This document shows, in pieces, positions 26,564-35,092 of a stretch of DNA of 64,000 nt. Each line of letters starts with the position of its first letter. Position 1 is the stretch's first letter. The notes beneath the pieces were generated by a model that worked only from the letters and a program-made list of their open reading frames with translations, was not told the DNA's origin and searched no databases. A program made the translations under genes and the position numbers. The DNA is from Bacillota bacterium. GTDB lineage: Bacteria > Bacillota > SHA-98 > UBA4971. Location of the stretch: positions 250,989 through 314,988 of the forward strand of contig JACIXY010000001.1 of NCBI GenBank assembly GCA_014360195.1. Reading direction: 5' to 3'.

Positions 26564-26620
26564 AACCTCAGGGTGTTTTCCCACAACCTGGCCGCGCCCC
26601 GGCTACGAGGAGGCTGTGTC

Positions 26621-27850
26621 ATGTCAGTGTCCACGAATTCCCTTCAGAGAAGGATCGACGCCTTTTCCAGCAGGCTTACCAAGGTGAAGAACGAAGACCT
26701 TTACTTCTATCTGCAACAGGTCGACGCCCTCGACGGCGCGAGGGTGGAGATCGGTGGCAGGTGGAAGGTGATATTCTCCTCTTACTCGTATCTCGGCCTC
26801 ATCACTCACCCAAGGATCAACGCCGCCGCCAACAAGGCGACCGAGGAGTTCGGGACGGGCACCCACGGCGTGCGAATCCTCGCTGGCACCACGAAGCTGC
26901 ACGTGGACCTCGAGAGAAGGATGGCGGAGTTCATGAGGACCGAGGACGCCATCGCTTTCAGCAGTGGTTTTCTGGCGAACGTCGCCACCATCGCGTCGCT
27001 TATGGGAAGGGGCGACGCAGTGATATGCGACAGGCTGTCTCACGCGAGCCTCGTTGACGGGTGCAGGCTCTCGGGGGCGGAGTTCCTCTGGTTCGAGCAC
27101 AACAGCCTCGACGACGTGGAGCGCCTCCTCGCCGATGCAAAGGACAAGTACCGCGGCAAGCTGGTCATAGTGGACGCCGTGTACAGCATGGACGGCGATG
27201 TGGCGCCCGTGCCGGAGCTCATCGAGCTTGTCAACAGGTACGACGCGTGGCTTCTCGTGGACGAGGCCCACTCCCTGGGCGTTCTGGGAGATACGGGCCA
27301 TGGCATCCAGGAGTACTTCGGGCTTCCTGCGGGGGCGATACATATCCTGACGGGGTCGCTATCCAAAACCATCCCTGCGGTCGGAGGATACGTGGCCGGC
27401 AAAGCTGACTTCATCTCGTTCCTGCGGCACAACGCCCGCGGGTTCGTGTTCTCCGCGGCGCTTCCCCCGGCGGCGGTCGCAGCCGCGCGTGAGGCCTTCG
27501 ACGTCATAGAGGAGGAGCAGTGGCGTATCGGAAAGCTGCGCCACAATATCGAAAGGTTCGTGGGCGGGCTCAACGAGCTTGGTTACAACACGCTGAATAC
27601 GAAGAGCTCGGTGATCCCCATCGTCATCGGAGACGAGGAGACCACTCTCAGGCTCACAATGCTCCTGCACAACGAGGGCATATTCATCTGCCCGATCCTG
27701 CCGCCGGCGGTTCCGCCGAAGACGTGCAGGCTCCGTGCGAACGTGCTCGCGTCCCATACTGACGAGGACATCGATTTCGCTCTCGAATGTCTCGAGCGTG
27801 CCGGAGAGAAGCTGGGCATCATCGGGGCAAGGAGGCGCGCCGCATTATGA
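26621..27850 (+). CDS. Alpha-oxoamine synthase family PLP enzyme (KBL/AONS/SPT-like)
   Basis: 409 residues. Family marks are FSSYSYLGL, GTHGVRILAG, IAFSSGFLANVA, LLVDEAHSLGVLG and the lysine motif in ILTGSLSKTIPAVGG. The class condenses an amino acid with an acyl-CoA, with decarboxylation (or the reverse for KBL). ATG 26621 follows GAGGAGG and sits 50 bases after a promoter. It is coupled by ATGA to an MDR dehydrogenase, recalling kbl-tdh, but neither protein is a canonical member, so a lipid-forming role (serine palmitoyltransferase-like) is equally possible. Confidence 0.85.
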   Translation: MSVSTNSLQRRIDAFSSRLTKVKNEDLYFYLQQVDALDGARVEIGGRWKVIFSSYSYLGLITHPRINAAANKATEEFGTGTHGVRILAGTTKLHVDLERRMAEFMRTEDAIAFSSGFLANVATIASLMGRGDAVICDRLSHASLVDGCRLSGAEFLWFEHNSLDDVERLLADAKDKYRGKLVIVDAVYSMDGDVAPVPELIELVNRYDAWLLVDEAHSLGVLGDTGHGIQEYFGLPAGAIHILTGSLSKTIPAVGGYVAGKADFISFLRHNARGFVFSAALPPAAVAAAREAFDVIEEEQWRIGKLRHNIERFVGGLNELGYNTLNTKSSVIPIVIGDEETTLRLTMLLHNEGIFICPILPPAVPPKTCRLRANVLASHTDEDIDFALECLERAGEKLGIIGARRRAAL

Positions 27851-29073
27851 AGGCGGTCCAGTTCCTCGGCACCGTTCCCCGCTACCTCCTTTCCAAGGCG
27901 GCGGGCGCGTTTACGGAGAAAGCCTTTTATGGCCCCGTCTCCGGCGTCGTGCTGCGCGAGGTGGAGGAGCCAAGGCTGCCCAGTGCGAATTGGGTGAAGG
28001 TGAAAACTCGATATTCCGGGATATGTGGGAGCGACATCAATCTCATCCTCCTCCATGATAGCCCAAGCTCGTCGCCGTACGTGTCGTTTCCGTTCACGTT
28101 CGGGCACGAGAACTGCGGCACAGTCGTGGAGGTGGGCGCCAACGTGGACGACATCCGCGTCGGCCAGAGGGTGCTTGTGGACCCGGTCCTCTCTTGCGGT
28201 CCCCGGGAGATAGCCGAGCCGTGCGAGTTCTGCAAGCGGGGCGACTACTCGCTCTGCCAGAACTTCACCGAGGGCGTCGTATCGCCTGGGTTCGCCATAG
28301 GCCTTTGCCGTGACACCGGGGGCGGTTGGAGCGAGCGCTTTGTCGCTCACAAGTCCCAGATCATCCCACTGGATGACGACATAACGTTCGAAGATGCGGT
28401 CCTTGTGGACGCGTTCTGCTCCGCGCTCCATCCGGTCCTCCGTAATTTCCCGGATGACCGAGATACCTGTCTCGTGATGGGGGCCGGGGTCATCGGCATA
28501 TCCGTCGTGGCCGCCCTGCGTGCCCTGGGGAGTCGGGCGCGGGTGGTCGTGATGGCGAAGTACCCGTTCCAGGCTGAGCTTGCGCGCAGCTTTGGGGCCG
28601 ATGCCGTGGTATGCTCGCGGGAAAGCGACGACTACTTCAAAGACCTTGCGGACATCCTCGGCGGCAAGGTGTTAAAGCCCATGGTTGGCAAGAGGATCGT
28701 GCAGGGTGGAGCGGACCTCGTGTTCGAGTGCGTGGGAAGCTCAACCAGTATCGATGATGCTTTGAGGTTCACGCGGTCCGGAGGCAGGATGGTGCTCGTG
28801 GGCCTTGCGGCGTTCCCGAGAGGGGTCGATTGGACGCCTATCTGGCTCAACGAGATCACGGTCCGCGGGTCGTTCTGGTGCGGTGGCGAGACTTATCGGG
28901 GGGAGAGGACGACCACCTATAGGCTTGCGTACGCGCTTCTCAAGGAGCGGAAGGTGTCGCTCGCCCGCCTCCTCACTCATACGTTCAGGCTCAAGGATTA
29001 CAGGAGGGCCATTGAGGCGAACCTGCACAAGTCCACGAGTAAGGTGGTCAAAGCCGCTTTTGTGTTCGACTGA
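27847..29073 (+). CDS. MDR family zinc-dependent dehydrogenase
   Basis: 408 residues, longer than typical threonine or alcohol dehydrogenases (about 340-350). The catalytic zinc site is YSGICGSDIN...FTFGHENCG, a structural-zinc-like cysteine group occurs in ILSCGPREIAEPCEFCKRGDYSLC with changed spacing, and the Rossmann motif is VMGAGVIGISVVAALRALG. The ATG overlaps the oxoamine synthase stop by four bases, so the enzymes are co-translated and probably act in sequence on a beta-keto amine or amino ketone. The extra N-terminal segment (about residues 8-32) is unusual. Confidence 0.83.
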   Translation: MKAVQFLGTVPRYLLSKAAGAFTEKAFYGPVSGVVLREVEEPRLPSANWVKVKTRYSGICGSDINLILLHDSPSSSPYVSFPFTFGHENCGTVVEVGANVDDIRVGQRVLVDPVLSCGPREIAEPCEFCKRGDYSLCQNFTEGVVSPGFAIGLCRDTGGGWSERFVAHKSQIIPLDDDITFEDAVLVDAFCSALHPVLRNFPDDRDTCLVMGAGVIGISVVAALRALGSRARVVVMAKYPFQAELARSFGADAVVCSRESDDYFKDLADILGGKVLKPMVGKRIVQGGADLVFECVGSSTSIDDALRFTRSGGRMVLVGLAAFPRGVDWTPIWLNEITVRGSFWCGGETYRGERTTTYRLAYALLKERKVSLARLLTHTFRLKDYRRAIEANLHKSTSKVVKAAFVFD

Positions 29074-29156
29074 CGGCTGACGGCCCGTTCCGTTCGCGCG
29101 CCGCCCACGCGTACGGCTGTCAGCATGTCGCAAGACAGGCCTACGTGGGAAAGCAC

Positions 29157-29200
29157 GAGGGCGACGTCTCCGGCTCGCTCGCGCCGAAGATGTCGCCCTC
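29157..29200 (+). terminator. Hairpin after the MDR dehydrogenase gene
   Basis: GAGGGCGAC (29157-29165) pairs with GTCGCCCTC (29192-29200) around a 26-base loop that holds a smaller GC stem. It ends the 26621-29073 transcript or is an unrelated RNA structure; no U-run follows. The gap 29074-29548 otherwise contains only a repeat remnant. Confidence 0.4.
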
Positions 29201-29294
29201 GAAGCATCAAGGCGCAGAGCCGCGGGTCCGCGCCGGGGACCGGTGTCATTTGCCGCCTGACGGGGCCTGGCCAGGGGAGCGGCCGAGACTTTAT

Positions 29295-29381
29295 CCGGGC
29301 GCCCCACCCGGCGCGTCGTCCCCGAGTGCAACAAACGCGACCCCTCCCGGAAGTCTGGAGCATTTCTGCACCCTCACTTAG
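29295..29381. repeat. Dispersed structured repeat, truncated copy
   Basis: The right part only: a GGGCGCCCC...GGCGCG hairpin remnant, CCCCGAGTGCAACA and the arm CCTCCCGGAAGTCTGGAG-CATTTCTGCACC ending CTCACTTAG. The core is in plus orientation but the end arm is the one found at the opposite side in other copies, which suggests an internal inversion or recombination between copies. Confidence 0.7.
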
Positions 29382-29548
29382 GTCGGTCGTCGGCGTATGT
29401 CCGTGCCGGGAGGAGTCGGGCGTGCACCTCGCCGGTGCGGGGCGGGCTGACAGATACCGGGACGCCCACTCGCCGCCGCGGCGCATAGCGACCACCTCGC
29501 GCGGCATAATAATCCCGAGCTTCTTGTAGCCGCGGGGGGTGGCGGTGA

Positions 29549-30133
29549 GTGTACAGAGCAGGCAGGGTATGTGCGGGACTTCTCTTCCTCGTGGCCCTCG
29601 TGGCCGTCATCTGGCATGTCCGTCCTTACGGCCGCCCGGCCGCCGTCCGCACCTGGCGTGTGGCAGCCGGCACGGGCACGGGCGTGGGTACGAGCGCGAA
29701 CATAGGTACAGGGACGGGCACGGCCGCGACCGTGGCCGCGGCGCCGGCATCGTGGGATCTTGCCAGGCCCGGGCAGGCTTACGACTACAACTTCGACCTC
29801 ATGGCCCGCGTCATCTCGGCGGAGGCAAGGGGCGAGCCCTACGTGGGCCAGGTGGCCGTGGGCGCGGTCATCCTCAATCGGGTGGAGCACCCTCACTTCC
29901 CCAAGACCATCCCGGGGGTCATCTTCGAGCCTGACGCATTCACCGCGGTGTCCCAGGGGACCATTTGGTTGCCGCCGACGGCATCATCCGTCCGCGCAGC
30001 TCAGGACGCTCTTGCCGGATGGGACCCCACTGGCGGGGCGCTTTACTACTACAACCCGGCAAAGGCAACCAACTGGTGGATCACGACCAGGCGTTTCCTT
30101 GTGCAAATCGGGCGTCATGTCTTCTTCAGGTAA
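29549..30133 (+). CDS. sleB: SleB-type spore cortex-lytic / cell wall hydrolase
   Basis: 194 residues. An N-terminal hydrophobic signal (about 8-24), a Thr/Gly/Ala-rich linker, and the hydrolase_2 domain with the catalytic glutamate in ARVISAEARGEPY and the conserved GQVAVGAVILNR, FEPDAFTAVS and ALYYYNPAKA. It is a lytic transglycosylase that attacks cortex peptidoglycan during germination. It lacks the N-terminal peptidoglycan-binding domain present in Bacillus SleB. The downstream ypeB, 20 bases away, supports this role. Confidence 0.88.
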   Translation: MYRAGRVCAGLLFLVALVAVIWHVRPYGRPAAVRTWRVAAGTGTGVGTSANIGTGTGTAATVAAAPASWDLARPGQAYDYNFDLMARVISAEARGEPYVGQVAVGAVILNRVEHPHFPKTIPGVIFEPDAFTAVSQGTIWLPPTASSVRAAQDALAGWDPTGGALYYYNPAKATNWWITTRRFLVQIGRHVFFR

Positions 30134-30153
30134 GCTCAGGTGAGGTGGAGCGC

Positions 30154-31515
30154 ATGAGACGAGAGTGGCTGCGCTTCGGAGGAGTCGCCCTTGTCCTCCT
30201 CCTGGGCCTGGTGGCCTTTCGTGAGTACAGGCTTCGACGCGAGATCGAGCTAAGGACGGAAAACCAGTACCAGCGGGCGTTCCAGGAAGTGGTCTACCAC
30301 CTGGACGGCCTCGAGCAGGAGCTTGCGAAGGCTCTCGCGGCGGGTTCGATGACCCAGACGGCGAAGGCATTCGCCGATGCGTGGAGGCACTCGGAATCGG
30401 CGAGGTCCGCCATAGGCCAGCTCCCTATCGGGACCGTACCCCTTTCCGCCACAGAGGACTTCATCGGCCAGGTGGCGGCTTTCACTTACACGCTTGCACA
30501 GAAAGGCGCCTCCGGCGCGACCATCAGCGATCACGAGTGGACGATTCTTCGTGATTTCCGCAGGCAGGCGAAGTTCGCTGCTGAAGAGCTTGCGAAGATG
30601 GGCAGAGCTTTTGCCGCCGGCGCGCTACGGTGGACGGACTTCCAGCGGGACACGATGGCGGCTGCAGCCACCCGGCCAGACCGCGCGCCTGACGGTGCAC
30701 CGTCGAACCAGGTCACCAAGGGATTCAAGATGCTCGAGGACGGGATGACGCGGTTCCCATCCCCGGACCTCGAAGGCGTGCTCCCCCCGCCCACCAAGAA
30801 GCTGCCGCAGGTGCCCGGTCCCATCGTCAGCACAGATGAGGCCGTGCGGGTGGCCCTGGACTTCATTGGGCCGTCAGTGGTTGCAGGCAGACGCGCCAGG
30901 GTCGTAGGGAGGATACCGTCCGATCCCGAAACGTACAGAATCGAGATCCCGGCAGGCAAGGGTCGCGGCGCCGTGTGGGTGGATGTCTCGGTCAAGGGCG
31001 GGCGCGTCCTGTGGGTGATGGACGAGACCCCGATCGGGCCGGCCACGATCACCCCTGCTATGGCCGAAGGGATTGCCGCGGACTTCCTCGTTTCAAGGGG
31101 CTTCGAGAACATGCGGCGGATCTCGAGGCAGGCCCATCAGGGAGTCGCGGTGATAGGGTTTGCTTATGAGCAGGACGACGTGCTCGTGTACCCGGACCAC
31201 GTGCTCGTGAGGGTGGCGCTCGACACCGGAAGGGTGGACGGGTTCGAAGGTACGAACTACCAGGTGTTCCACAGGACAAGGCGGTACACGCCACCTGGCG
31301 TGACTGAGGGCGAGGCAAAGGCTGCGCTCAACCCCAGGCTTGACGTGACCGCGTCGCGGCTCGCGGTCATCATGGACGACTTCTACAGAGAGACGCTGGT
31401 ATACGAGTTCCGGGGCACGATAGACGACCAGACCTACCTCGTCTACGTTAATGCCGACACCGGCGAGGAGGAGAAGATAAAAAGAGTGGGCCCCCAGGGT
31501 ATCGAGACGATATGA
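30154..31515 (+). CDS. ypeB: Germination protein YpeB
   Basis: 453 residues. A single N-terminal membrane helix (about 7-22) is followed by a helical domain and C-terminal PepSY-like repeats, as in YpeB. ATG 30154 has GGTGGAG upstream and follows the sleB stop. In Bacillus YpeB is needed for the localisation and stability of SleB in the spore inner membrane. The stop codon is touched by the ATG of the next gene, extending the operon to the flavoprotein. Confidence 0.87.
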   Translation: MRREWLRFGGVALVLLLGLVAFREYRLRREIELRTENQYQRAFQEVVYHLDGLEQELAKALAAGSMTQTAKAFADAWRHSESARSAIGQLPIGTVPLSATEDFIGQVAAFTYTLAQKGASGATISDHEWTILRDFRRQAKFAAEELAKMGRAFAAGALRWTDFQRDTMAAAATRPDRAPDGAPSNQVTKGFKMLEDGMTRFPSPDLEGVLPPPTKKLPQVPGPIVSTDEAVRVALDFIGPSVVAGRRARVVGRIPSDPETYRIEIPAGKGRGAVWVDVSVKGGRVLWVMDETPIGPATITPAMAEGIAADFLVSRGFENMRRISRQAHQGVAVIGFAYEQDDVLVYPDHVLVRVALDTGRVDGFEGTNYQVFHRTRRYTPPGVTEGEAKAALNPRLDVTASRLAVIMDDFYRETLVYEFRGTIDDQTYLVYVNADTGEEEKIKRVGPQGIETI

Positions 31516-32753
31516 TGCGTGAGTACGATGTCGTGGTAGTCGGAGCGGGGCCGGCGGGCTCAACCGCAGCACGGGTCGCGGCCGAGCGGGGTCTCGCTGT
31601 CCTCCTCATCGACAAGGCGAAGTTCCCGAGAGATAAGCCCTGTGCCGGCGGGGTGACAGCTAAGGCCCTGCGCGAGCTTGGATTCGATCTTCCCGATGCT
31701 GTCGTGGAGCGTGACATCATGGGGATAAAGCTTATCTCGTCCGGCGGCAGGTCGGTTTCGGCGAGGGATTCGAAGAGGCTCGGGGTCACAGTTCGACGCG
31801 CCATTTTCGATAACTTCCTTGCCACGAGGGCCGTGGAGGCAGGGGTGGATTTCCTCGATGACGCGCCTCTCATAGGCCTCGAGACAGAGGTGGGGGCCCG
31901 GGGCGAACGCTACGTGGTGACCACGGGCCGTGGCCGATTCAGGGCGAGGGCTGTCATCGGCGCCGACGGGGCATGCGGAAGGACCGCGAGGCTCGCGGAG
32001 ATTCGAGACCGGTGGTCCAAGTGGGAACTGGGTGCATCGGTTTCCGCCGAGGTAGACCTTCCCCCCGGCCTCTTCACCGAGGGCGCGGGCGAGTCCGACC
32101 TCATCGAGCTGTACCTTGTTCCACCCCTGCGGGCGGCGTTTGGCTGGGCCTTCCATCGCAAAGGCGGGCTGCACGTGGGCGTGGGCGCGACGGCACTCGA
32201 TGCGCCCAGGCTTGCCGGAGTCTTCCGCGCTCACTTCAGCCGTGTCGCCAGGGTCCACCGATTGCAAATTCCGTGCCCCAGGGCAAGAGGGTACATGCTG
32301 CCTGCGGGCGGAGTCAGCCGGGCCGTTGCCCGCGGCGCAGTGCTTCTGGCGGGGGACGCTGGCGGGTTTGTGGACCCGTTCTCGGGCGAGGGGATATACG
32401 GCGCTATCCGGAGCGGTAGGATGGCTGCGGAGGCCATCGCCGACGCCGCAAGGTCCGGCGACTTCTCGGATGCGGCACCGGTGTACACCCGAAGATGCCG
32501 CAAGGAGTTCTCGAGAGAGTTTCGCCTCTCGATGCTCCTTGCGGCTGTGCTCGGGGTGAAGGACGGCCTCCCGTTTGCTATGGTGGAGGCGAACCCGGAC
32601 CTCGCGTTTCTACTTGCGGATATCCTGTACGAGCCAGGCTCTTACAGGCGCCTGTTCGCGGCAAGCCTGCTCCGGTCTCCCAGAGTTCTCGCGAGATTCC
32701 TCATGGCTCGGCTCGGTTTCGTGTCCACCGGCAGCGTGCGTATCTCGCGATGA
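31512..32753 (+). CDS. Geranylgeranyl reductase family flavoprotein
   Basis: 413 residues. The FAD-binding Rossmann motif is VVVVGAGPAGSTAARVAAER, the family CAGG motif appears in KPCAGGVTAKAL, and the FAD ribityl site is LLAGDAGGFVDPFSGEGIYG. Such enzymes reduce isoprenoid double bonds with FADH2, for example in menaquinone or archaeal-type lipid modification. The start overlaps the ypeB stop (ATGA), placing it in the sleB-ypeB operon, an unexpected context that suggests spore membrane isoprenoid or quinone modification. The substrate is unproven. Confidence 0.85.
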   Translation: MMREYDVVVVGAGPAGSTAARVAAERGLAVLLIDKAKFPRDKPCAGGVTAKALRELGFDLPDAVVERDIMGIKLISSGGRSVSARDSKRLGVTVRRAIFDNFLATRAVEAGVDFLDDAPLIGLETEVGARGERYVVTTGRGRFRARAVIGADGACGRTARLAEIRDRWSKWELGASVSAEVDLPPGLFTEGAGESDLIELYLVPPLRAAFGWAFHRKGGLHVGVGATALDAPRLAGVFRAHFSRVARVHRLQIPCPRARGYMLPAGGVSRAVARGAVLLAGDAGGFVDPFSGEGIYGAIRSGRMAAEAIADAARSGDFSDAAPVYTRRCRKEFSREFRLSMLLAAVLGVKDGLPFAMVEANPDLAFLLADILYEPGSYRRLFAASLLRSPRVLARFLMARLGFVSTGSVRISR

Positions 32754-32759
32754 GCGTGG

Positions 32760-33548
32760 TCATGCGCCCTCCATCATCCCGAGTCTCAATTCCTCTGCGA
32801 CCCGGGCTATGAAGAACGAATTGGTTGGGGCCTTGCCGTCGCGTAAGGCTCCGCACTGGCCGAAGACCTTCTTGAGGTATCCCACGTTTCCGTGCTTCCA
32901 GGTCTTTTGTATTGTGTATCTGATCGCTGCTTCTACGATGAGCGGAGTGGTTTCGTGCTTCTCGGCGATTTTCGGATAGAGGCTCTTGGTGATGACCGCA
33001 AGGAGGCCGGGGTCGGATCTCACCATCTCGATGGCCTCCTTTAGATACTGGTAGCCCTTGAAGTAGGTCGGTGTGCCCATCCTGAAAAGGACCCTGGCCA
33101 CCTGGTCGCACGTGCCGCTGTATGCGGCGCCAGGTGCCGTGCTTCGAGTTCTTACGGGCAGAGCTTTATCGACGCCGGCGACCTGGCGTATCCGGCTGAG
33201 GAGGCACGCGCCGTCGAACGGTTTCAGAAGGTAGTAATCCGCGCCAAGCCTTGCGCTCCTTTTCACCATGCTCTCCTCCTCGAACGCGGTGACGATGATG
33301 ATGCCGGGCTTTCTGGCCAGGTCCATTTCTGCAAGGCGCTGCAACACTCCCAGCCCGTCAAGATAAGGCATTATGATATCGAGGAGGACCACGTCGGGCT
33401 TCACCTGGACGATCATGTCGAGCGCCTGCAGGCCGTCTTCTGCTGATCCGGCCCACTCGAGATCGGGCTCTCCCCGGACGAGAGCCTCAAGGACTTCGCA
33501 CATGTCCCGATTGTTTTCCGCCGCCATGACTCTTATAGTGCCATCCAT
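32760..33548 (-). CDS. spo0A: Spo0A, sporulation master response regulator
   Basis: 262 residues. The receiver domain has acidic residues AAENNRDM, phosphorylated Asp in VVLLDIIMPYLDGLGVL and the conserved YYLLKPFD lysine. The C-terminal Spo0A domain (from about residue 147) has the DNA-recognition segment TTPLIVEAAIRYTIQKTWK near its end. AAAGGAGG precedes the ATG. It controls entry to sporulation and many stationary-phase genes. It is convergent with the germination operon. Confidence 0.95.
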   Translation of the reverse strand: MDGTIRVMAAENNRDMCEVLEALVRGEPDLEWAGSAEDGLQALDMIVQVKPDVVLLDIIMPYLDGLGVLQRLAEMDLARKPGIIIVTAFEEESMVKRSARLGADYYLLKPFDGACLLSRIRQVAGVDKALPVRTRSTAPGAAYSGTCDQVARVLFRMGTPTYFKGYQYLKEAIEMVRSDPGLLAVITKSLYPKIAEKHETTPLIVEAAIRYTIQKTWKHGNVGYLKKVFGQCGALRDGKAPTNSFFIARVAEELRLGMMEGA

Positions 33549-33582
33549 GGCGCGCCGCTACCTCCTTTCCCCGGCTCGGAAC

Positions 33583-33612
33583 ATAATATTGGTAGTTCTC
33601 TATCTTTTGCAA
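33583..33612 (-). promoter_or_regulatory. Candidate spo0A promoter
   Basis: Minus strand TTGCAA (33612-33607), 18-base spacer, TATTAT (33588-33583). Just upstream, AGAGGAATATT resembles a sigma-H -35 region, and spo0A is sigma-H dependent in Bacillus, but the matching -10 is imperfect. Confidence 0.5.
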
Positions 33613-33755
33613 TATTCCTCTAAGTGCTGCGTGGGGCGAGGTTGTGGGAGTATTCTTCTGATGGCTGTCGCCTGGGGAGGACAATGGGTAGGCACGGGGT
33701 CTCGTCTCCCACCTGATATCTCCGGCGCACGGTGAAGTGCACCGCTCGGAACGTT

Positions 33756-33954
33756 CTAAGTGAGGGTGCGTTAGTCCTTGTCCCTTTGCCAGTAATTGGC
33801 GGGTTGCCGGTGTTGCACTCGGGGACGGCGCCCCAAGCGGGGCGCGCTTCGCCAAAATCCGGCCCGTCGGGCCAGTGGCCGGATTTTGACACCCCTCGTG
33901 CAATCACCGGCAACCCCTCCCAAAAGTCGGGAGCATTTCTGCACCCCCACTTAG
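33756..33954 (-). repeat. Dispersed structured repeat, full copy 2 (reverse orientation)
   Basis: 199 bp with ends CTAAGTGAGGGTGC and GCACCCCCACTTAG, nearly identical to the copy at 3740 and in the same orientation. All stems are intact, so this is the best reference copy. It lies in the gene-free stretch between spo0A and the tRNA. Confidence 0.92.
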
Positions 33955-34258
33955 CTGTTTGGAAGGCTGCGAAAGTCCTGAGGCGAGGCCCATATGACCG
34001 ATGAAGTCCCATACTCACCGCGCCGCGTCTTGCGAGAACGTGCGGGGCATCAGCGCCTTTATGCGGCGTAGCGGCGTAGGGGCGGAGGGGCGTAGCGGCG
34101 TAGGGGTGTATGGAGTTGCGCGCCCGGATGCTGAATGAGCCCCCCGACGAATAAGCGCTCGAACAAACGGGGCAGGAGATCCTCGCTGCGCGCGGCGGCC
34201 TTGCTACCACTTGTCACCCGCCGACAACGGACCCGTGAGGGGAAAAAAGAGCATGAAA
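33955..34258. other. Intergenic stretch with a tandem 23-25 bp repeat
   Basis: No gene is supported. Between about 34063 and 34112 the unit GGCGTAGCGGCGTAGGGG occurs twice in tandem with small changes. The remainder is unremarkable. Confidence 0.5.
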
Positions 34259-34334
34259 TGGTGCGCCTAGCAGGACTCGAACCTGCGCACCCGGCTCCGG
34301 AGGCCGGCGCTCTGATCCTCTGAGCTATAGGCGC
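34259..34334 (-). tRNA. tRNA-Arg (anticodon CCG)
   Basis: Cloverleaf on the minus strand: acceptor GCGCCTA/TAGGCGC, D-arm GCTC...GAGC, anticodon stem CCGGC/GCCGG with loop CTCCGGA (anticodon CCG, reading CGG), T-arm GCAGG-TTCGAGT-CCTGC, discriminator A and an encoded CCA (34261-34259). 76 bases including CCA. Confidence 0.95.
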
Positions 34335-34347
34335 ACTTCCAAACATA

Positions 34348-34376
34348 ATGATAGCAGCTTTGCGGCGGCGTGTCAA
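34348..34376 (-). promoter_or_regulatory. Near-consensus promoter of tRNA-Arg
   Basis: Minus strand TTGACA (34376-34371), 17-base spacer, TATCAT (34353-34348), 14 bases before the first base of the tRNA. Confidence 0.8.
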
Positions 34377-34547
34377 ACGTATCGAGCGCCCGGGCGGGGA
34401 CGAATGGGGGACCCCAAGAAGCTGGACGGGCGCTCCCTGTGCACCTTGCTGTTTCCGCAGCTTCCACGCTCCGGTGCACAAAACCGCCCGCCCCCACCTA
34501 GTATATGTGTGGGATGTGTTCTCCAAGAGAAAGCGAGGTGACCGTGG

Positions 34548-34907
34548 TTGAGGTGGCTGAAGGTGCTGTGGAACGTGATCACCAGCGACGCGGTGATGGA
34601 ACCGCTCATCATAATCCTTGTAGGCTACGCTCTTCAGGTGTACCAGAGGAACCGCAGATACCAGATAATCCTCGATACCACCGTGGACATCGTGGACTAC
34701 ATCGAAGAACACTACAAGGAGTGGGGGATAAAGGGCCACAAAAAGATGGAGAAGTTCATAGAGCTTTTCGTGAAGGAGTTCAAGAAGGCCACGGGCAGGC
34801 CTCCACGCAAGGACGAGATCGAAACGGCTGTTCTCAGGGCCGAGGCCCACGTCCAGCGAGCAAGGCGGGGTGAGGCGCTGCGCTCGCGTGACCGCAGGGT
34901 GGCATGA
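34548..34907 (+). CDS. Small membrane protein, phage holin (LL-H type)-like
   Basis: 119 residues. One N-terminal hydrophobic segment (about 14-31) is followed by a charged helical domain containing DIVDYIEEHYKEWGIKGHKK and a basic tail. The layout of one membrane helix plus a lysine-rich conserved region resembles LL-H-type holins, which also occur outside prophages. It starts at TTG behind GCGAGGTGA. No other phage gene is near, so it may be a domesticated holin or an unrelated membrane protein. Confidence 0.6.
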   Translation: MRWLKVLWNVITSDAVMEPLIIILVGYALQVYQRNRRYQIILDTTVDIVDYIEEHYKEWGIKGHKKMEKFIELFVKEFKKATGRPPRKDEIETAVLRAEAHVQRARRGEALRSRDRRVA

Positions 34908-35024
34908 CGCGGAAGATTGCATGGGGCCAGCAGGGCCAGCAGGTCCGCTGCGACAAGGCATCTCAAAGGTTCGCGCGCCCGCCGAAACCTGCGCTGCCTG
35001 CACAACCTGGACCTGCGCCCTCCG

Positions 35025-35052
35025 TTGACAGGACCTGCCGCCGTGGTATAAT
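35025..35052 (+). promoter_or_regulatory. Consensus sigma-A promoter of ktrB
   Basis: TTGACA (35025-35030), a 16-base spacer and TATAAT (35047-35052), about 41 bases before the GTG start. Confidence 0.85.
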
Positions 35053-35092
35053 TTAACCGTCGTACGCGCGAGGTACCCGGGAGGGTGAACTT

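Noticed and set aside
26621-29073. Assignment as kbl-tdh
   Set aside because: The dehydrogenase length and zinc loop, and the synthase N-terminus, do not fit the canonical enzymes closely enough to use those names.
33756-33954. Repeat as an ordinary intrinsic terminator
   Set aside because: Hairpins are strong but none is followed by a U-run, and several copies lie inside operons (pdaD-speB, rnfC-rnfD, btuF-btuC).
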